Shown here: one piece after another, positions 35,202-43,998 of the stretch
Layout of the letters: each line of letters begins with the position of its first letter
How positions within the stretch are numbered: the stretch's first letter is position 1
Source: Nevskia sp.
GTDB lineage: Bacteria > Pseudomonadota > Gammaproteobacteria > Nevskiales > Nevskiaceae
DNA length: 53,484 nt
Reading direction: 5' to 3'
Assembly: GCA_016779605.1 (NCBI GenBank)
Contig: JADHNH010000012.1
Coordinates: 1-53,484 of the forward strand
Program-made: the position numbers and the translations under genes
Notes under the pieces: generated by a model
Told to the model about the DNA's origin: nothing
Seen by the model: only the letters and a program-made list of their open reading frames with translations
The model's database searches: none

Positions 35202-36380
35202 CTAAACTGCGCCTGCGGCGCGCAGGACGTCAATGGCCGGGGTGTCCAGGCCCAGCTCGCGCAGGATCGCGTCGCTGTGCTGGCCGGGCGCGGGAACCGG
35301 CCCCAGGCGCAGCTCGAAGCCGTCCGGCAGGCCGGGCGGAACCGGCGCGGGAATCTTGCCGGCGGCGGTGTCCACCTCGGCCCAGCGGCCGCGCGCGCGC
35401 AGCTGCGGATGCTCCCACACCTCCTGCATGGTGTTGACGCGGCCGTTGGCGATCTGCGCCGCCTCCAGGCGCGCCACCACCTCGTCGGCGGTGAGCCCGG
35501 CAAAGCAGTCCAGGACCACCTTGCGCAATTCCTCGCGCGCCGCGTTGCGGGCGGCGTTGGAGGCGTAGCGCGGATCGCTGCCCAGCTCGGGGCGCCGCAG
35601 CACCTCGCGGCAGAACGACACCCACTCGCGCTCGTTCTGCACGCCCAGCATCACCGACCCGCCGTCGCCGCAGGCGAACGGGCCATAGGGGAAGATCGTC
35701 GCGTGGGCCGCGCCCACCCGTGGCGGCGGCGGCGCGCCGTCGTAGGTGTAATACAGCGGGCTGGTCATCCACTCGACCATGCTTTCCAGCATGGACACGT
35801 CGATACGGCAGCCGGCGCCGGTGCGGCCGCGTTGGATCAGCGCCGCCAGGATATTGGAATACGCGTACATGCCGGCGGCGATGTCGGCGATCGAGCAGGC
35901 CGCCTTGGCCGGCTCCGCGGCGGTGCCGGTGACCGACAGGAAGCCCGACTCGCTCTGGATCAGCAGGTCGTAGGCCTTCTTGTCCTGGTAGGGTCCGCCG
36001 GTGCCGTAACCCGAGATGTCGCAGACGATCAGGCGCGGGTGCTTTTCCTTCAGCGCCTCGTAGGACAGGCCGAGGCGCTGCGCGGCGCCGGGCACCAGGT
36101 TCTGCACCAGCACGTCGGCCTTGGCCACCAGCGCCTGCAGGATCGGACCGGCGCCGGCGTGCTTGATGTCGAGCGTCAGGCTCTCCTTGGAGCGGTTGGT
36201 CCAGACGAAGTGCGAGCACAGGCCCCTGACCCGGGTGTCGTAGGCGCGCGCGAAATCGCCGGCGCCGGGCCGCTCGATCTTGATGACGCGCGCACCCAGT
36301 TCGGCGAGCTGGCGCGTGCAGAACGGCGCGGCGATCGCCTGCTCCAGCGAAACCACGGTGATCCCGTCCAGCGGCAGCAT
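35202..36380 (-). CDS. CaiB/BaiF family CoA transferase
   Basis: A 392-residue family III CoA transferase. It has the start LPLDGITVVSLEQAIAAPFC, RVIKIERPGAGDFAR, NPYDVL-like KAYDLLIQSESGFLSVTG with the likely catalytic aspartate, and a C-terminal part for the interlocked dimer. CoA would move from one acyl-CoA to another acid. It follows the citryl-CoA lyase-like gene by 22 bases in the same operon, so it may activate a citrate-like or citramalate-like acid for that lyase. Chosen ATG at 36380 has GGGG upstream. Confidence 0.9.
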   Translation of the reverse strand: MLPLDGITVVSLEQAIAAPFCTRQLAELGARVIKIERPGAGDFARAYDTRVRGLCSHFVWTNRSKESLTLDIKHAGAGPILQALVAKADVLVQNLVPGAAQRLGLSYEALKEKHPRLIVCDISGYGTGGPYQDKKAYDLLIQSESGFLSVTGTAAEPAKAACSIADIAAGMYAYSNILAALIQRGRTGAGCRIDVSMLESMVEWMTSPLYYTYDGAPPPPRVGAAHATIFPYGPFACGDGGSVMLGVQNEREWVSFCREVLRRPELGSDPRYASNAARNAAREELRKVVLDCFAGLTADEVVARLEAAQIANGRVNTMQEVWEHPQLRARGRWAEVDTAAGKIPAPVPPGLPDGFELRLGPVPAPGQHSDAILRELGLDTPAIDVLRAAGAV

Positions 36381-36402
36381 CGGCGAACCCCGGGACGCGC
36401 GA

Positions 36403-37182
36403 TCAGGCGGATGCGGGCGGGGCTTTGCCGTCGTACTCCACGGCATGCGCCGCGGCTTCCCACATGGCGCGGCCGGCGGGCTTGTTCTGCTCCTCGTGCA
36501 GGTGGCCCACCAGGCCGATGCAGCGCGAGATCACCAGGAAGCCGCGCATGATCTTCAGCGGCACGCCGATCTCCAGGAACAGCGCGGCGATGGCGCCGGG
36601 CGCGTTGATCGTCATGTGGCGGCCCAGCGATTCGTCGAAGGCGCGGCTCAGCGCCTTCAGCGCCGCGACGTAGCGCCCGGACACGCCGTGCGCCTCCGCC
36701 ACCTTGAACAGGGCCGCCGGCCGCGGGTCGTCGGGCTTGTGGTGCGGCTGGCCGAAGCCGGGCAGCAGCTTCTTCTGCTCGCCGTGGCGCTGCACGATGG
36801 CGCGCGCGGCGGCCTCCAGGCCATCCGGATGCGACACCATTTCCACCAGCAGCGGCGCGGTCAGCTCCACCGTGCCGACGAACTGGTCGCCGACGCCGAG
36901 CAGGCCGGCGGCCACCGCGCCCTGCAGGGATTCCGGCGCACCCATGTAGGTGATGCGCGCGGCCACCACGCTCGGCGCGATGCCGTGATCGGCCAGCGCG
37001 ACGATGGCCGCCTCGACGATCGCCCGCTGCGCGGCGGTCGGCCGCGTGCCCAGGACGATCAGGTAGATGAAGTCGCCGAGCGAAACGCCGCCGATGAGGC
37101 TTTCGCACAGGTCTTCGCCGCGCACGAAGATCTGCTTCGTGTTGTAGGTGCAGATCGACGATGTCGCGTGCCGCTGTGTCAT
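36403..37182 (-). CDS. Citryl-CoA lyase-like protein (citrate synthase fold)
   Basis: A 259-residue short citrate synthase-superfamily protein, much shorter than true citrate synthase (about 430) and resembling citryl-CoA lyases. Motifs include SICTYNTKQIFVRGEDLCESLIGGVS, PGFGQPHHKPDDPR with the catalytic-type histidine, and FLEIGVPLKIMRGFLVISRCIGLVGHLHEE. It probably cleaves a citryl-CoA-like ester to an acyl-CoA and a keto acid. The ATG at 37182 has AAGG upstream. It precedes the CoA transferase gene. Confidence 0.82.
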   Translation of the reverse strand: MTQRHATSSICTYNTKQIFVRGEDLCESLIGGVSLGDFIYLIVLGTRPTAAQRAIVEAAIVALADHGIAPSVVAARITYMGAPESLQGAVAAGLLGVGDQFVGTVELTAPLLVEMVSHPDGLEAAARAIVQRHGEQKKLLPGFGQPHHKPDDPRPAALFKVAEAHGVSGRYVAALKALSRAFDESLGRHMTINAPGAIAALFLEIGVPLKIMRGFLVISRCIGLVGHLHEEQNKPAGRAMWEAAAHAVEYDGKAPPASA

Positions 37183-37337
37183 GGGGACCTTCTCCGGTGC
37201 CTGTGGAACCTGCGCAAGCCGGCAGGTTACAAGAAACGGCGGGCCTGCAAAACCGCGTTTCACGGTTTGAAACCAATCTGGCACGGTCAACCGCCGCCCG
37301 GCCTTCCCGGCCGGAGCATTCCAACTGAATTCGTGGT

Positions 37338-37393
37338 TGTCATCCTGAGCGCAGCGAAGGATCTGGCCAGATTCTTCGCTGCGCAGAATGACA
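37338..37393. repeat. Palindromic element, degenerate copy 2
   Basis: The left arm (TGTCATCCTGAGCGCAGCGA...) and right arm (...TCGCTGCGCAGAATGACA) form an imperfect hairpin of about 27 bp with no loop (CTGGCCAG at the centre). The arms match copy 1 at 30644-30730 at most positions. It lies directly downstream of paaK, so it may also work as a terminator. Confidence 0.85.
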
Positions 37394-37427
37394 AATCAAA
37401 TTTGTCTGCAACCAAACGACAATCGCG

Positions 37428-38747
37428 CTAAAGCGTTGCGCGCCGCCGGTCGATCACCCGCCGCGCCTTGCCCACCGAGCGCTCGAGCGTGCCGGGCGGG
37501 TTCACCAGCACCTTCACCGTCACGCCGATGTAGGACTTGACGTGGTGTTGCAGCGCCCGCGCCACCTCCCGCTGCCGCTCGGTCGACAGGCCGGCGGCGT
37601 CGCGGCCCAGCTCCACGCTCACCGCCACCTGGTCCAGGTTGCCCTCGCGCGTCACCTCGATCAGGTAGTGCGGCGCCAGCTCCGGCGCCTGCAGGATCAG
37701 CTCCTCCACCTGGGTCGGGTACATGTTGACGCCGCGGATGATCAGCATGTCGTCGGAGCGGCCGGTGATCTTGTCCATGCGCCGCATGCCGCGCGCGGTC
37801 GGCGGCAGCAGCCGGGTGAGGTCGCGGGTGCGGTAACGGATCACCGGCAGCGCCTGCTTGCTCAGTGAAGTGAACACCAGCTCGCCCGGGCTGCCGTCCG
37901 GCAGCACCGCGCCGGTCGCCGGGTCGACGATCTCCGGGTAGAAATGATCCTCCCAGATCACCGGGCCGTCCTTGGTCTCCACGCATTCGCAAGCCACGCC
38001 CGGCCCCATCACCTCGGACAGGCCGTAGATGTCCACCGCGTCGATGGCCGCGCCATTCTCGATCTCCGCGCGCATGGAGTTGGTCCAGGGCTCGGCGCCG
38101 AAGATGCCCACCGCCAGGCTGCTGGCGCGCGGATCGAGCCCCTGGCGGCGGAACTCCTCCACGATGTTGAGCATGTAGGAGGGCGTGACCATGATGATGT
38201 GCGGCTTGAAGTCGGCGATCAGCTGCACCTGTTTCTCGGTCTGGCCGCCGGACATCGGCACCACCGTGCAGCCGGCGCGCTCGGCGCCGTAATGCGCGCC
38301 CAGCCCGCCGGTGAACAGGCCGTAGCCGTAGGCGATGTGCACGATGTCGCCGGGGCGGCCGCCGGCGGCGCGGATGCTGCGCGCCACCAGGCCGGCCCAG
38401 GTGTCGATGTCCTGCGCGGTGTAGCCCACCACGGTCGGCTTGCCGGTAGTGCCGCTGGACGCGTGCAGGCGCACCACCTGTTCGCGCGGCACCGCGAACA
38501 GGCCGAAAGGATAATGGTCGCGCAGGTCCTGCTTGGTGGCGAAGGGGAAGCGCCCGAGGTCCGCCAGCTCCTTCAGGTCCCCCGGGTGCACGCCGGCCGC
38601 GTCGAAGCTGCGCCGGTAGTGCAGAACGTTGTCGTAGGCGTGGCGCAGCGACCAGCGCAGCCGCTGCAGCTGCAGCGCGGCCAGCTCGTCGCGGCTGGCG
38701 CGTTCGATCGGCTCCAGCGCCGGCGGGGCATGCTGACGTAGGGCCAT
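37428..38747 (-). CDS. paaK: Phenylacetate-CoA ligase
   Basis: PaaK makes phenylacetyl-CoA with ATP and CoA, the first step of the pathway. The 439 residues show HASSGTTGKPTVVGYT, the AMP-binding P-loop, near residue 95, GGLGAHYGAERAGCTVVPMSGG, DIYGLSEVMGPGVACEC, RTRDLTRLLP and the C-terminal catalytic lysine region (LERSVGKARRVIDRR). Length equals the family norm of about 437. It is the last gene of the paa operon; paaI ends four bases upstream. Confidence 0.96.
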   Translation of the reverse strand: MALRQHAPPALEPIERASRDELAALQLQRLRWSLRHAYDNVLHYRRSFDAAGVHPGDLKELADLGRFPFATKQDLRDHYPFGLFAVPREQVVRLHASSGTTGKPTVVGYTAQDIDTWAGLVARSIRAAGGRPGDIVHIAYGYGLFTGGLGAHYGAERAGCTVVPMSGGQTEKQVQLIADFKPHIIMVTPSYMLNIVEEFRRQGLDPRASSLAVGIFGAEPWTNSMRAEIENGAAIDAVDIYGLSEVMGPGVACECVETKDGPVIWEDHFYPEIVDPATGAVLPDGSPGELVFTSLSKQALPVIRYRTRDLTRLLPPTARGMRRMDKITGRSDDMLIIRGVNMYPTQVEELILQAPELAPHYLIEVTREGNLDQVAVSVELGRDAAGLSTERQREVARALQHHVKSYIGVTVKVLVNPPGTLERSVGKARRVIDRRRATL

Positions 38748-38751
38748 AGCT

Positions 38752-39228
38752 TCAGCTCCCGGCCTGCCCGGCCGCGGCATGCAGCGCGCCGGCGACCTCG
38801 CCCTTGAGCCGGTGCGACTTGCCGCGGAACAGCGCCACCGTCTCGCCATCCTGGTTGACGACCGAGACGTCGTAGACGCCGCTGCCGCGGCCGAGCACGC
38901 GCTCCACCGCCTCGGCCACCAGCCAGTCGCCGGGCCGGCCGGGCTTGAGGAAGTCCACCTGGCAGGCCGCCGCCACCGTGATCACGTTATGGCTGTTGCA
39001 GGCGAAGGCAAAGGCGCTGTCGGCCAGGGTGAAGATGATGCCGCCATGGCACATGCGCAGCCCGTTGAGCATCTCCTCGCGCACCTGCATGCGCAGGCGC
39101 GCGTAGCCCGGCCGCACCTCGTCGACCTTCATGCCGAGCCACTGCGAGGCGCGGTCCTGGGCGTACATGGTGGCGGCCACCGCCTCGGCGGTGGCCTGCG
39201 GGTCGGGCATGTTCTGAGCGTTAGTCAT
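38752..39228 (-). CDS. paaI: PaaI hydroxyphenylacetyl-CoA thioesterase
   Basis: A 158-residue hotdog thioesterase. It matches PaaI at LNGLRMCHGGIIFTLADSAFAFACNS, where the HGG loop and Asp are the substrate-binding and catalytic residues. PaaI hydrolyses stalled ring-hydroxylated CoA esters to free CoA. The ATG at 39228 is chosen; an upstream in-frame Met would read through the tandem array and add SPLASRL repeats, which I consider noncoding. The array ends seven bases before the start, leaving no purine-rich ribosome site. It is followed by paaK. Confidence 0.93.
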   Translation of the reverse strand: MTNAQNMPDPQATAEAVAATMYAQDRASQWLGMKVDEVRPGYARLRMQVREEMLNGLRMCHGGIIFTLADSAFAFACNSHNVITVAAACQVDFLKPGRPGDWLVAEAVERVLGRGSGVYDVSVVNQDGETVALFRGKSHRLKGEVAGALHAAAGQAGS

Positions 39229-39235
39229 TTTGTTC

Positions 39236-39319
39236 GAGAGGCGAGAGGCGAGAGGCGAGAGGCGAGAGGCGAGAGGCGAGAGGCGAGAGGCGAGAGGCGA
39301 GAGGCGAGAGGCGAGAGGC
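39236..39319. repeat. GAGAGGC tandem array (12 perfect copies) before paaI
   Basis: Twelve perfect 7-bp units lie between paaG and paaI, within the leader of paaI. Imperfect inverted units (GCCTCTC) lie at 39370-39390, so the transcript can fold. As minus-strand RNA the array is CU-rich. It replaces the expected ribosome-binding region, and copy number could alter paaI and paaK expression. Confidence 0.95.
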
Positions 39320-39324
39320 GAGAA

Positions 39325-39353
39325 AAGCATGCGCCGCTCTTAGATCGTGTCAA
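39325..39353 (-). promoter_or_regulatory. Possible internal promoter before paaI
   Basis: A perfect TTGACA (minus strand, 39353-39348) lies 17 bases from ATGCTT (39330-39325), a poor -10. Transcription would start near 39318 and the GAGAGGC array would form the leader. Only the -35 is convincing. Confidence 0.3.
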
Positions 39354-39402
39354 ACTTTTTTGCTTTTGCGCCTCTCCCCTCTCGCCTCTCCCCTCCCGTC
39401 CT

Positions 39403-40194
39403 CTAGCGTCCAGTAAAATTCGGCGCCCGCTTGGCCAGGAACGCGGCCACGCCCTCGCGGTAGTCTTCGCTGAATCCCAACTCGCGCATGTAGTCGCGCT
39501 CCAGGTCGACCTGCTGCTCGAAGCTGTTGGACGGGCTGGCGTAGATCGCCTGCTTGGTGCGCGCCAGGCCCTTGGTCGGCGCGACGGCCAGGCCCTTGAG
39601 CAGAGTCTCCACTTCCTGCTGGAACGCGGCGTCGTCGATGCACTTCCAGATCAGGCCCCAGGACTGCGCCTGCTCGGCGGAAAGCTTGTCGCCCAGCATC
39701 GCCAGGCCCATGGCCCGCGCGGTGCCGACCAGCCGCGGCAGGAAGTAGGTGCCGCCGGTGTCCGGGATCAGCCCCAGCTTGCAGAACGGCTCGATGAAGC
39801 TGGCCGACTTCGTCGCCACCACGATATCGGCCGCCAGCGCCAGATTGGCGCCGGCGCCCGCCGCAACGCCGTTGACCGCGCACACCACCGGCAGCGGCAG
39901 CGCCCGCAGGCTCTTGATCAGCGGCCCGTAGTAGTTCTCGATGGAATTGCCCAGGTCCACCGGCTTGCCGCCCGGCGCCACCGCGCGGTCGCCGAGGTCC
40001 TGTCCGGCACAGAAGCCGCGGCCGGCGCCGGTGAGCAGCAGCACGCGCACCGTGTCCGACTCGCGCACTTGCGCCAGGGCGTCGCGCAGCTCCTCGTGCA
40101 TCTTCACCGTGAAGCTGTTCAGCTTGTCCGGCCGGTTGAGCGTGATGCGCGCGATGCCGGCGTCGACGGAATACAGCAGGTTTTCGTAGCTCAT
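39403..40194 (-). CDS. paaG: PaaG 1,2-epoxyphenylacetyl-CoA isomerase
   Basis: A 263-residue enoyl-CoA hydratase/isomerase superfamily member that converts 1,2-epoxyphenylacetyl-CoA to the oxepin. NRPDKLNSFTVKMHEELRDAL, FCAGQDLGDRA (oxyanion hole), GVAAGAGANLALAADIVVA and SFIEPFCKLGLIPDTGGTYFLPR are the expected blocks. It overlaps the paaZ stop (ATGA). Position within the operon and the extended GLIPDTGGTYFLP block support PaaG over PaaF. Confidence 0.93.
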   Translation of the reverse strand: MSYENLLYSVDAGIARITLNRPDKLNSFTVKMHEELRDALAQVRESDTVRVLLLTGAGRGFCAGQDLGDRAVAPGGKPVDLGNSIENYYGPLIKSLRALPLPVVCAVNGVAAGAGANLALAADIVVATKSASFIEPFCKLGLIPDTGGTYFLPRLVGTARAMGLAMLGDKLSAEQAQSWGLIWKCIDDAAFQQEVETLLKGLAVAPTKGLARTKQAIYASPSNSFEQQVDLERDYMRELGFSEDYREGVAAFLAKRAPNFTGR

Positions 40195-42227
40195 TTCGCA
40201 CTCCCCTTGGCAACCATCGTCAGCACCTCGTACTGGGCCACGACCTTGCCGTCCTGGTTGACGACCGTCGTATCCCAGCGCACCTCGCCGTAATTCTCGG
40301 TGATGCGCGGGTTCTTCTGCTTGCAGGTGAGCGTCACCTGCAAGGTGTCGCCGGGGCGCACCGGCGTCATGAAGCGCAGGTTGTCCACGCCGTAGTTGGC
40401 CAGCACCGGTCCCGGGTTCGGCTCGACGAACAGCCCGGCGGCGATCGACACGATGTAATAACCGTGCGCCACGCGCCCGCCGAAGAACGGGTTGGCCTTG
40501 GCCGCGGCCTCGTCCATGTGGGCGTAGAAGATGTCGCCGGTGAAGCGGGCAAAGTGCTCGATGTCGTCCAGCGTGACGGTGCGCTTGCCGGTCACCACGG
40601 TGTCGCCCAGCTCCAGCTCTTCCAGGGTCTTGCGGAACGGGTGCACGTCCTGCCGGGTCGGTGCGCCGGGAATCCAGCGCTCGCCGATGCGCGTCAGGGT
40701 CTTGGGCGAGCCCTGCACCGCGGTGCGCTGCAGGTAGTGCATCACGCCGCGCACGCCGCCCAGCTCCTCGCCGCCACCGGCGCGTCCGGGGCCGCCGTGC
40801 ACCAGCACCGGCATCGGCGCGCCGTGGCCGGTGGACTCCCTGGCGCAGTCGCGGTTCACGATCAGCAGGCGGCCGTGGTACGAAGCCGCGCCGAACACCA
40901 GTTCGCGCGCGAACTCGTCGTCGGCGGTGAACACCGAGCCGACCAGGCTGCCCTCGCCGCGGCGCGCCAGCTCCACGGCGTCGGCCGCGCCGTCGTACGG
41001 CATGATGGTCGACACCGGCCCGAACGCCTCCACTTCGTGCACCACGGCAGCCGCCTTGGGATCGGCGCAATGCAGCAGCAGCGGCGGCAGGAACGCGCCC
41101 TTGCCGGCGTCGGCGCCGACCACGGCGAACCGCTCCGGGTCGCCGGACACGAGCTGCGCCGCCCCGGCGATGCGCCGCACGGCGCCCAGCACCTCGTCGC
41201 GCTGGCCGCGGCTGGCCAGCGCTCCCATGGTCACGCCCTCGGCCGCCGGGTCGCCCACCACCACCTTGGCCAGGCGCGCGCGCAGCGCCTCGATCAGCGG
41301 CGCCACCAGGGCGCGCGGGGCGATGGCGCGGCGGATGGCGGTGCACTTCTGGCCCGCCTTCACCGTCATCTCGCGCACGATCTCCTTCACGTACAGCTCG
41401 AACTCGGGCGAGTCCGGCGTGGCGTCCGGGCCCAGGATCGAGCAGTTCAGCGAGTCCGCCTCCATGGTGAAGCGCACCGCGTTGGCGACGATGGCCGGGT
41501 GCTGGCGCAGGCGCCGCCCGGTCGCCGCCGAGCCGGTGAAGGTGACCACGTCCTGGCAGCCGACGTGGTCCAGCAGGTCGCCGACGCCGCCGCAGACCAG
41601 CTGCAGCGCGCCTTCCGGGAACGCGCCGGACTCGATCATGCGGCGGAACATCAGCTCGGTCAGGTAGGCGGTCTGGCTGGCCGGCTTGACGATGGCCGGC
41701 ACGCCGGCGAGCAGGTTCACCGCCAGCTTCTCCAGCATGCCCCAGCACGGGAAGTTGAAGGCGTTGATGTGCACCGCCACGCCCTGCAGCGGCGTCAGGA
41801 TGTGCTGCGCCACGAAGGCGCCGGTCTTGCCCAGCACCTCGGGGTTGCCGTCGAGCACGAAGCCGGCGTTGGGCAGCTCGCGGCGGCCCTTGCCGGCGTA
41901 GCTGAGCAGCGTGCCGATGCCGCCCTCGATATCCACCCAGGAATCGGTGCGGGTGGCGCCGGTGGCCCGCGACAGCTCGTAGAACTCCTCCTTGCGCTCC
42001 TGCAGGTAGGCGGCCAGCGCCTTCAGGCGCATCGCGCGGTCGTGGAAGCCGAGCTTGCGCAGCGCCGGGCCGCCGACCTTGCGGCCGTAGTCCAGCATCG
42101 CGCCGAACTCAAGACCGGAGCTGTTCACCTCCGCCACCGGCGCACCGGTGACGGCGTGCAGCATCACCGCGCCCGCACCCTGTCCGGCCTGCCAGTGCCC
42201 GCAGGCGTAGCTGTTCAGCTTGTTCAT
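40191..42227 (-). CDS. paaZ: PaaZ bifunctional oxepin-CoA hydrolase/aldehyde dehydrogenase
   Basis: PaaZ opens oxepin-CoA and oxidises the resulting aldehyde. In the 678-residue protein the N-terminal aldehyde dehydrogenase domain (to about 520) has the catalytic Glu in VRFTMEADSLNCS and Cys in KAGQKCTAIRRA; the C-terminal MaoC-like hydratase domain (about 540-678) has ARFTGDIFYAHMDEAAAKANPFFGGRVAHGYY with the Asp-His pair. Length matches. It starts MNKLNSYACGHW at 42227; the stop overlaps paaG. Confidence 0.96.
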   Translation of the reverse strand: MNKLNSYACGHWQAGQGAGAVMLHAVTGAPVAEVNSSGLEFGAMLDYGRKVGGPALRKLGFHDRAMRLKALAAYLQERKEEFYELSRATGATRTDSWVDIEGGIGTLLSYAGKGRRELPNAGFVLDGNPEVLGKTGAFVAQHILTPLQGVAVHINAFNFPCWGMLEKLAVNLLAGVPAIVKPASQTAYLTELMFRRMIESGAFPEGALQLVCGGVGDLLDHVGCQDVVTFTGSAATGRRLRQHPAIVANAVRFTMEADSLNCSILGPDATPDSPEFELYVKEIVREMTVKAGQKCTAIRRAIAPRALVAPLIEALRARLAKVVVGDPAAEGVTMGALASRGQRDEVLGAVRRIAGAAQLVSGDPERFAVVGADAGKGAFLPPLLLHCADPKAAAVVHEVEAFGPVSTIMPYDGAADAVELARRGEGSLVGSVFTADDEFARELVFGAASYHGRLLIVNRDCARESTGHGAPMPVLVHGGPGRAGGGEELGGVRGVMHYLQRTAVQGSPKTLTRIGERWIPGAPTRQDVHPFRKTLEELELGDTVVTGKRTVTLDDIEHFARFTGDIFYAHMDEAAAKANPFFGGRVAHGYYIVSIAAGLFVEPNPGPVLANYGVDNLRFMTPVRPGDTLQVTLTCKQKNPRITENYGEVRWDTTVVNQDGKVVAQYEVLTMVAKGSAK

Positions 42228-42344
42228 GCCCAAAGCCCTTTGTCGTGCTGATGCCCTCTTCCGCCGCGGAAGAAAGCGGTTTTTCGGAGGCGGCACCCCG
42301 GCCGGGCCGCGCGGCGCCGGCCGGAAGGCACGCCAGACGGTCCC

Positions 42345-43421
42345 TCAGGTGTCCTGGTCGAAATCGATCACCAGCTCGTCGCTCACCGGAAAGCTCTGGC
42401 ACGCCAGGATGAAACCGCGCGCCACCTCGTAATCCTCCAGCGCATGGTTGGCGTCCATGTCCACCTCGCCCTTCACCAGCTTGCAGCGGCAGCTCGCGCA
42501 GACGCCGCCCTTGCAGGCGTACGGCAGCTCGATGCCCTGCTCCAGCGCGGCGTCGAGCAGGGTCGCGGTGTTCTTCGCCAGCCCGTACTCGCGCGCACGG
42601 CCGTCCATGATCGCGGTCACGCGTGCCTCGTGACTGCCCTTCACCGGCGCCGCCGCGCGCGTGCGCGCACCCTTGGGCAGGCCGCTGTCGAACAGCTCCA
42701 TCTTGATGCGGGCGCCGTCCACGCCGTGCGCGCGCAGGCTGGCCGAAACATCCTCCATCATCGAGCGCGGCCCGCAGATGTAGGCCACGTCGATCCCCGC
42801 CGCCGGCACCCAGTGCTCCAGCATCTGGTCGCACTTGGCGCGGTCGATGCGGCCGTTGAACAGCTCCACGTCCTGGTGCTCGCGCGACAGCACGAACACC
42901 AGGTTGAAGCGCGCCAGGTAACGGTCCTTGAGGTCTTCCAGTTCTTCCTTGAACAGCACGCTCGACGAGGCGCGGTTGCCGTAGACCAGGGTGAAGCGCG
43001 AATGCGGCTCGGCCGCCAGCGTGGTCTTGACGATCGACAGCACCGGGGTGATGCCGCTGCCGGCGGCGAAGGCCACGTGGTGGCGCGCCGCGGCCGGCTC
43101 CAGCGGCACGTTGAAGTGGCCGGCCGGCTCCATGCAGTCGACCACCTCGCCGGCCTTCAGGTGCGCGTGCGCCCAGTTGGAGAACGCGCCGTCGGCGACG
43201 CGCTTGATCGCCACCCGCAGCTGCTGTTCCTGCGCGCTGGCGCAGATCGAGTACGAGCGGCGGATCTCCTCGCCGCCGAGCCGGGTGCGCAGGGTCAGGT
43301 GCTGGCCCTGCACGTAGTGGAACGCCTCCGCGGCATCCGGCGGGCACTCGAAAGTCACCACCACGGCGTCCCGCGTCTCGGGCTGGACCTGGGCGATGCG
43401 CAATGCATGGAAACGGCTCAT
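42345..43421 (-). CDS. paaE: PaaE, reductase of the phenylacetyl-CoA epoxidase
   Basis: PaaE passes electrons from NADPH to the di-iron epoxidase PaaAC. A ferredoxin reductase module (RRSYSICA for FAD, GSGITPVLSIVKT for NADPH, YICGPRSMMEDV) is followed by a C-terminal plant-type [2Fe-2S] domain (CKGGVCASCRCKLVKGEV, LACQSFP). The 358-residue length is typical. It begins 10 bases downstream of paaD, and a 117-base gap without recognisable features separates it from paaZ. Confidence 0.96.
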   Translation of the reverse strand: MSRFHALRIAQVQPETRDAVVVTFECPPDAAEAFHYVQGQHLTLRTRLGGEEIRRSYSICASAQEQQLRVAIKRVADGAFSNWAHAHLKAGEVVDCMEPAGHFNVPLEPAAARHHVAFAAGSGITPVLSIVKTTLAAEPHSRFTLVYGNRASSSVLFKEELEDLKDRYLARFNLVFVLSREHQDVELFNGRIDRAKCDQMLEHWVPAAGIDVAYICGPRSMMEDVSASLRAHGVDGARIKMELFDSGLPKGARTRAAAPVKGSHEARVTAIMDGRAREYGLAKNTATLLDAALEQGIELPYACKGGVCASCRCKLVKGEVDMDANHALEDYEVARGFILACQSFPVSDELVIDFDQDT

Positions 43422-43431
43422 GTCGGGCTCG

Positions 43432-43998
43432 TCAATGCGGCTTGAAGTAATCGAAGGGTTCCAGGCACTGCTGGCAGCGGTACAGCGCCTTGCACGGCGT
43501 GGAGCCGAATTCGCTCACCAGCTGCGTCTGCGCCGAGTCGCAGCGCGGGCAGCGCACTTGCCGCGGCGCCGCGCGCCGCAGGATGCGGCTGGCGTCCACC
43601 GCCTGCTCCGCCGCCGCGCCGGCGCTGCAGGGATGCGGCGGGGCGATGCCGTAGGCCGCCAGCTTGCCGCGGCCGGCCGCGCTGATCCAGTCGGTGGTCC
43701 AGGCCGGCGACAGCTGCTGGCGCAGGCGCACGCTGCCGAGGCCATGCGCAGCCAGCATCTCGCGGATGCTGGCGGCGATCACCTCGGTCGCCGGGCAGCC
43801 CGAATAGGTCGGCGTGATGGTCACTTCCAGCTCGTCGCCGCCGGCGCCGGCCACCCAGCGCACGTTGCGGACGATGCCCAGGTCCACCAGCGAGATCGCC
43901 GGGATCTCCGGGTCCGGCACCTGCGCCAGCCAGTCCCAGACCTGCGCCGGCTCCGCCCGCGCCTGCTCTTCCACGGCGGCCATCGGCACCGCGCTCAC
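43432..43998 (-). CDS. paaD: PaaD, epoxidase Fe-S assembly-like protein
   Basis: A 188-residue PaaD protein, required for the epoxidase and related to the SufT/DUF59 family. QVPDPEIPAISLVDLGIV is the DUF59 signature, TPTYSGCPATEVI follows, and a C-terminal zinc-ribbon has CPRC near residue 150 and CKALYRCQQC. The GTG at 43998 overlaps the paaC stop (GTGA), matching the operon's style; ATG at 43983 is an alternative five residues shorter. Confidence 0.92.
   Translation of the reverse strand: MSAVPMAAVEEQARAEPAQVWDWLAQVPDPEIPAISLVDLGIVRNVRWVAGAGGDELEVTITPTYSGCPATEVIAASIREMLAAHGLGSVRLRQQLSPAWTTDWISAAGRGKLAAYGIAPPHPCSAGAAAEQAVDASRILRRAAPRQVRCPRCDSAQTQLVSEFGSTPCKALYRCQQCLEPFDYFKPH

Noticed and set aside
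39229-39330. Upstream extension of paaI reading SPLASRL heptapeptide repeats
   Set aside because: The 7-bp array is open in this frame by chance. PaaI homology begins at the Met of MTNAQ, and the upstream Met lacks a ribosome site.
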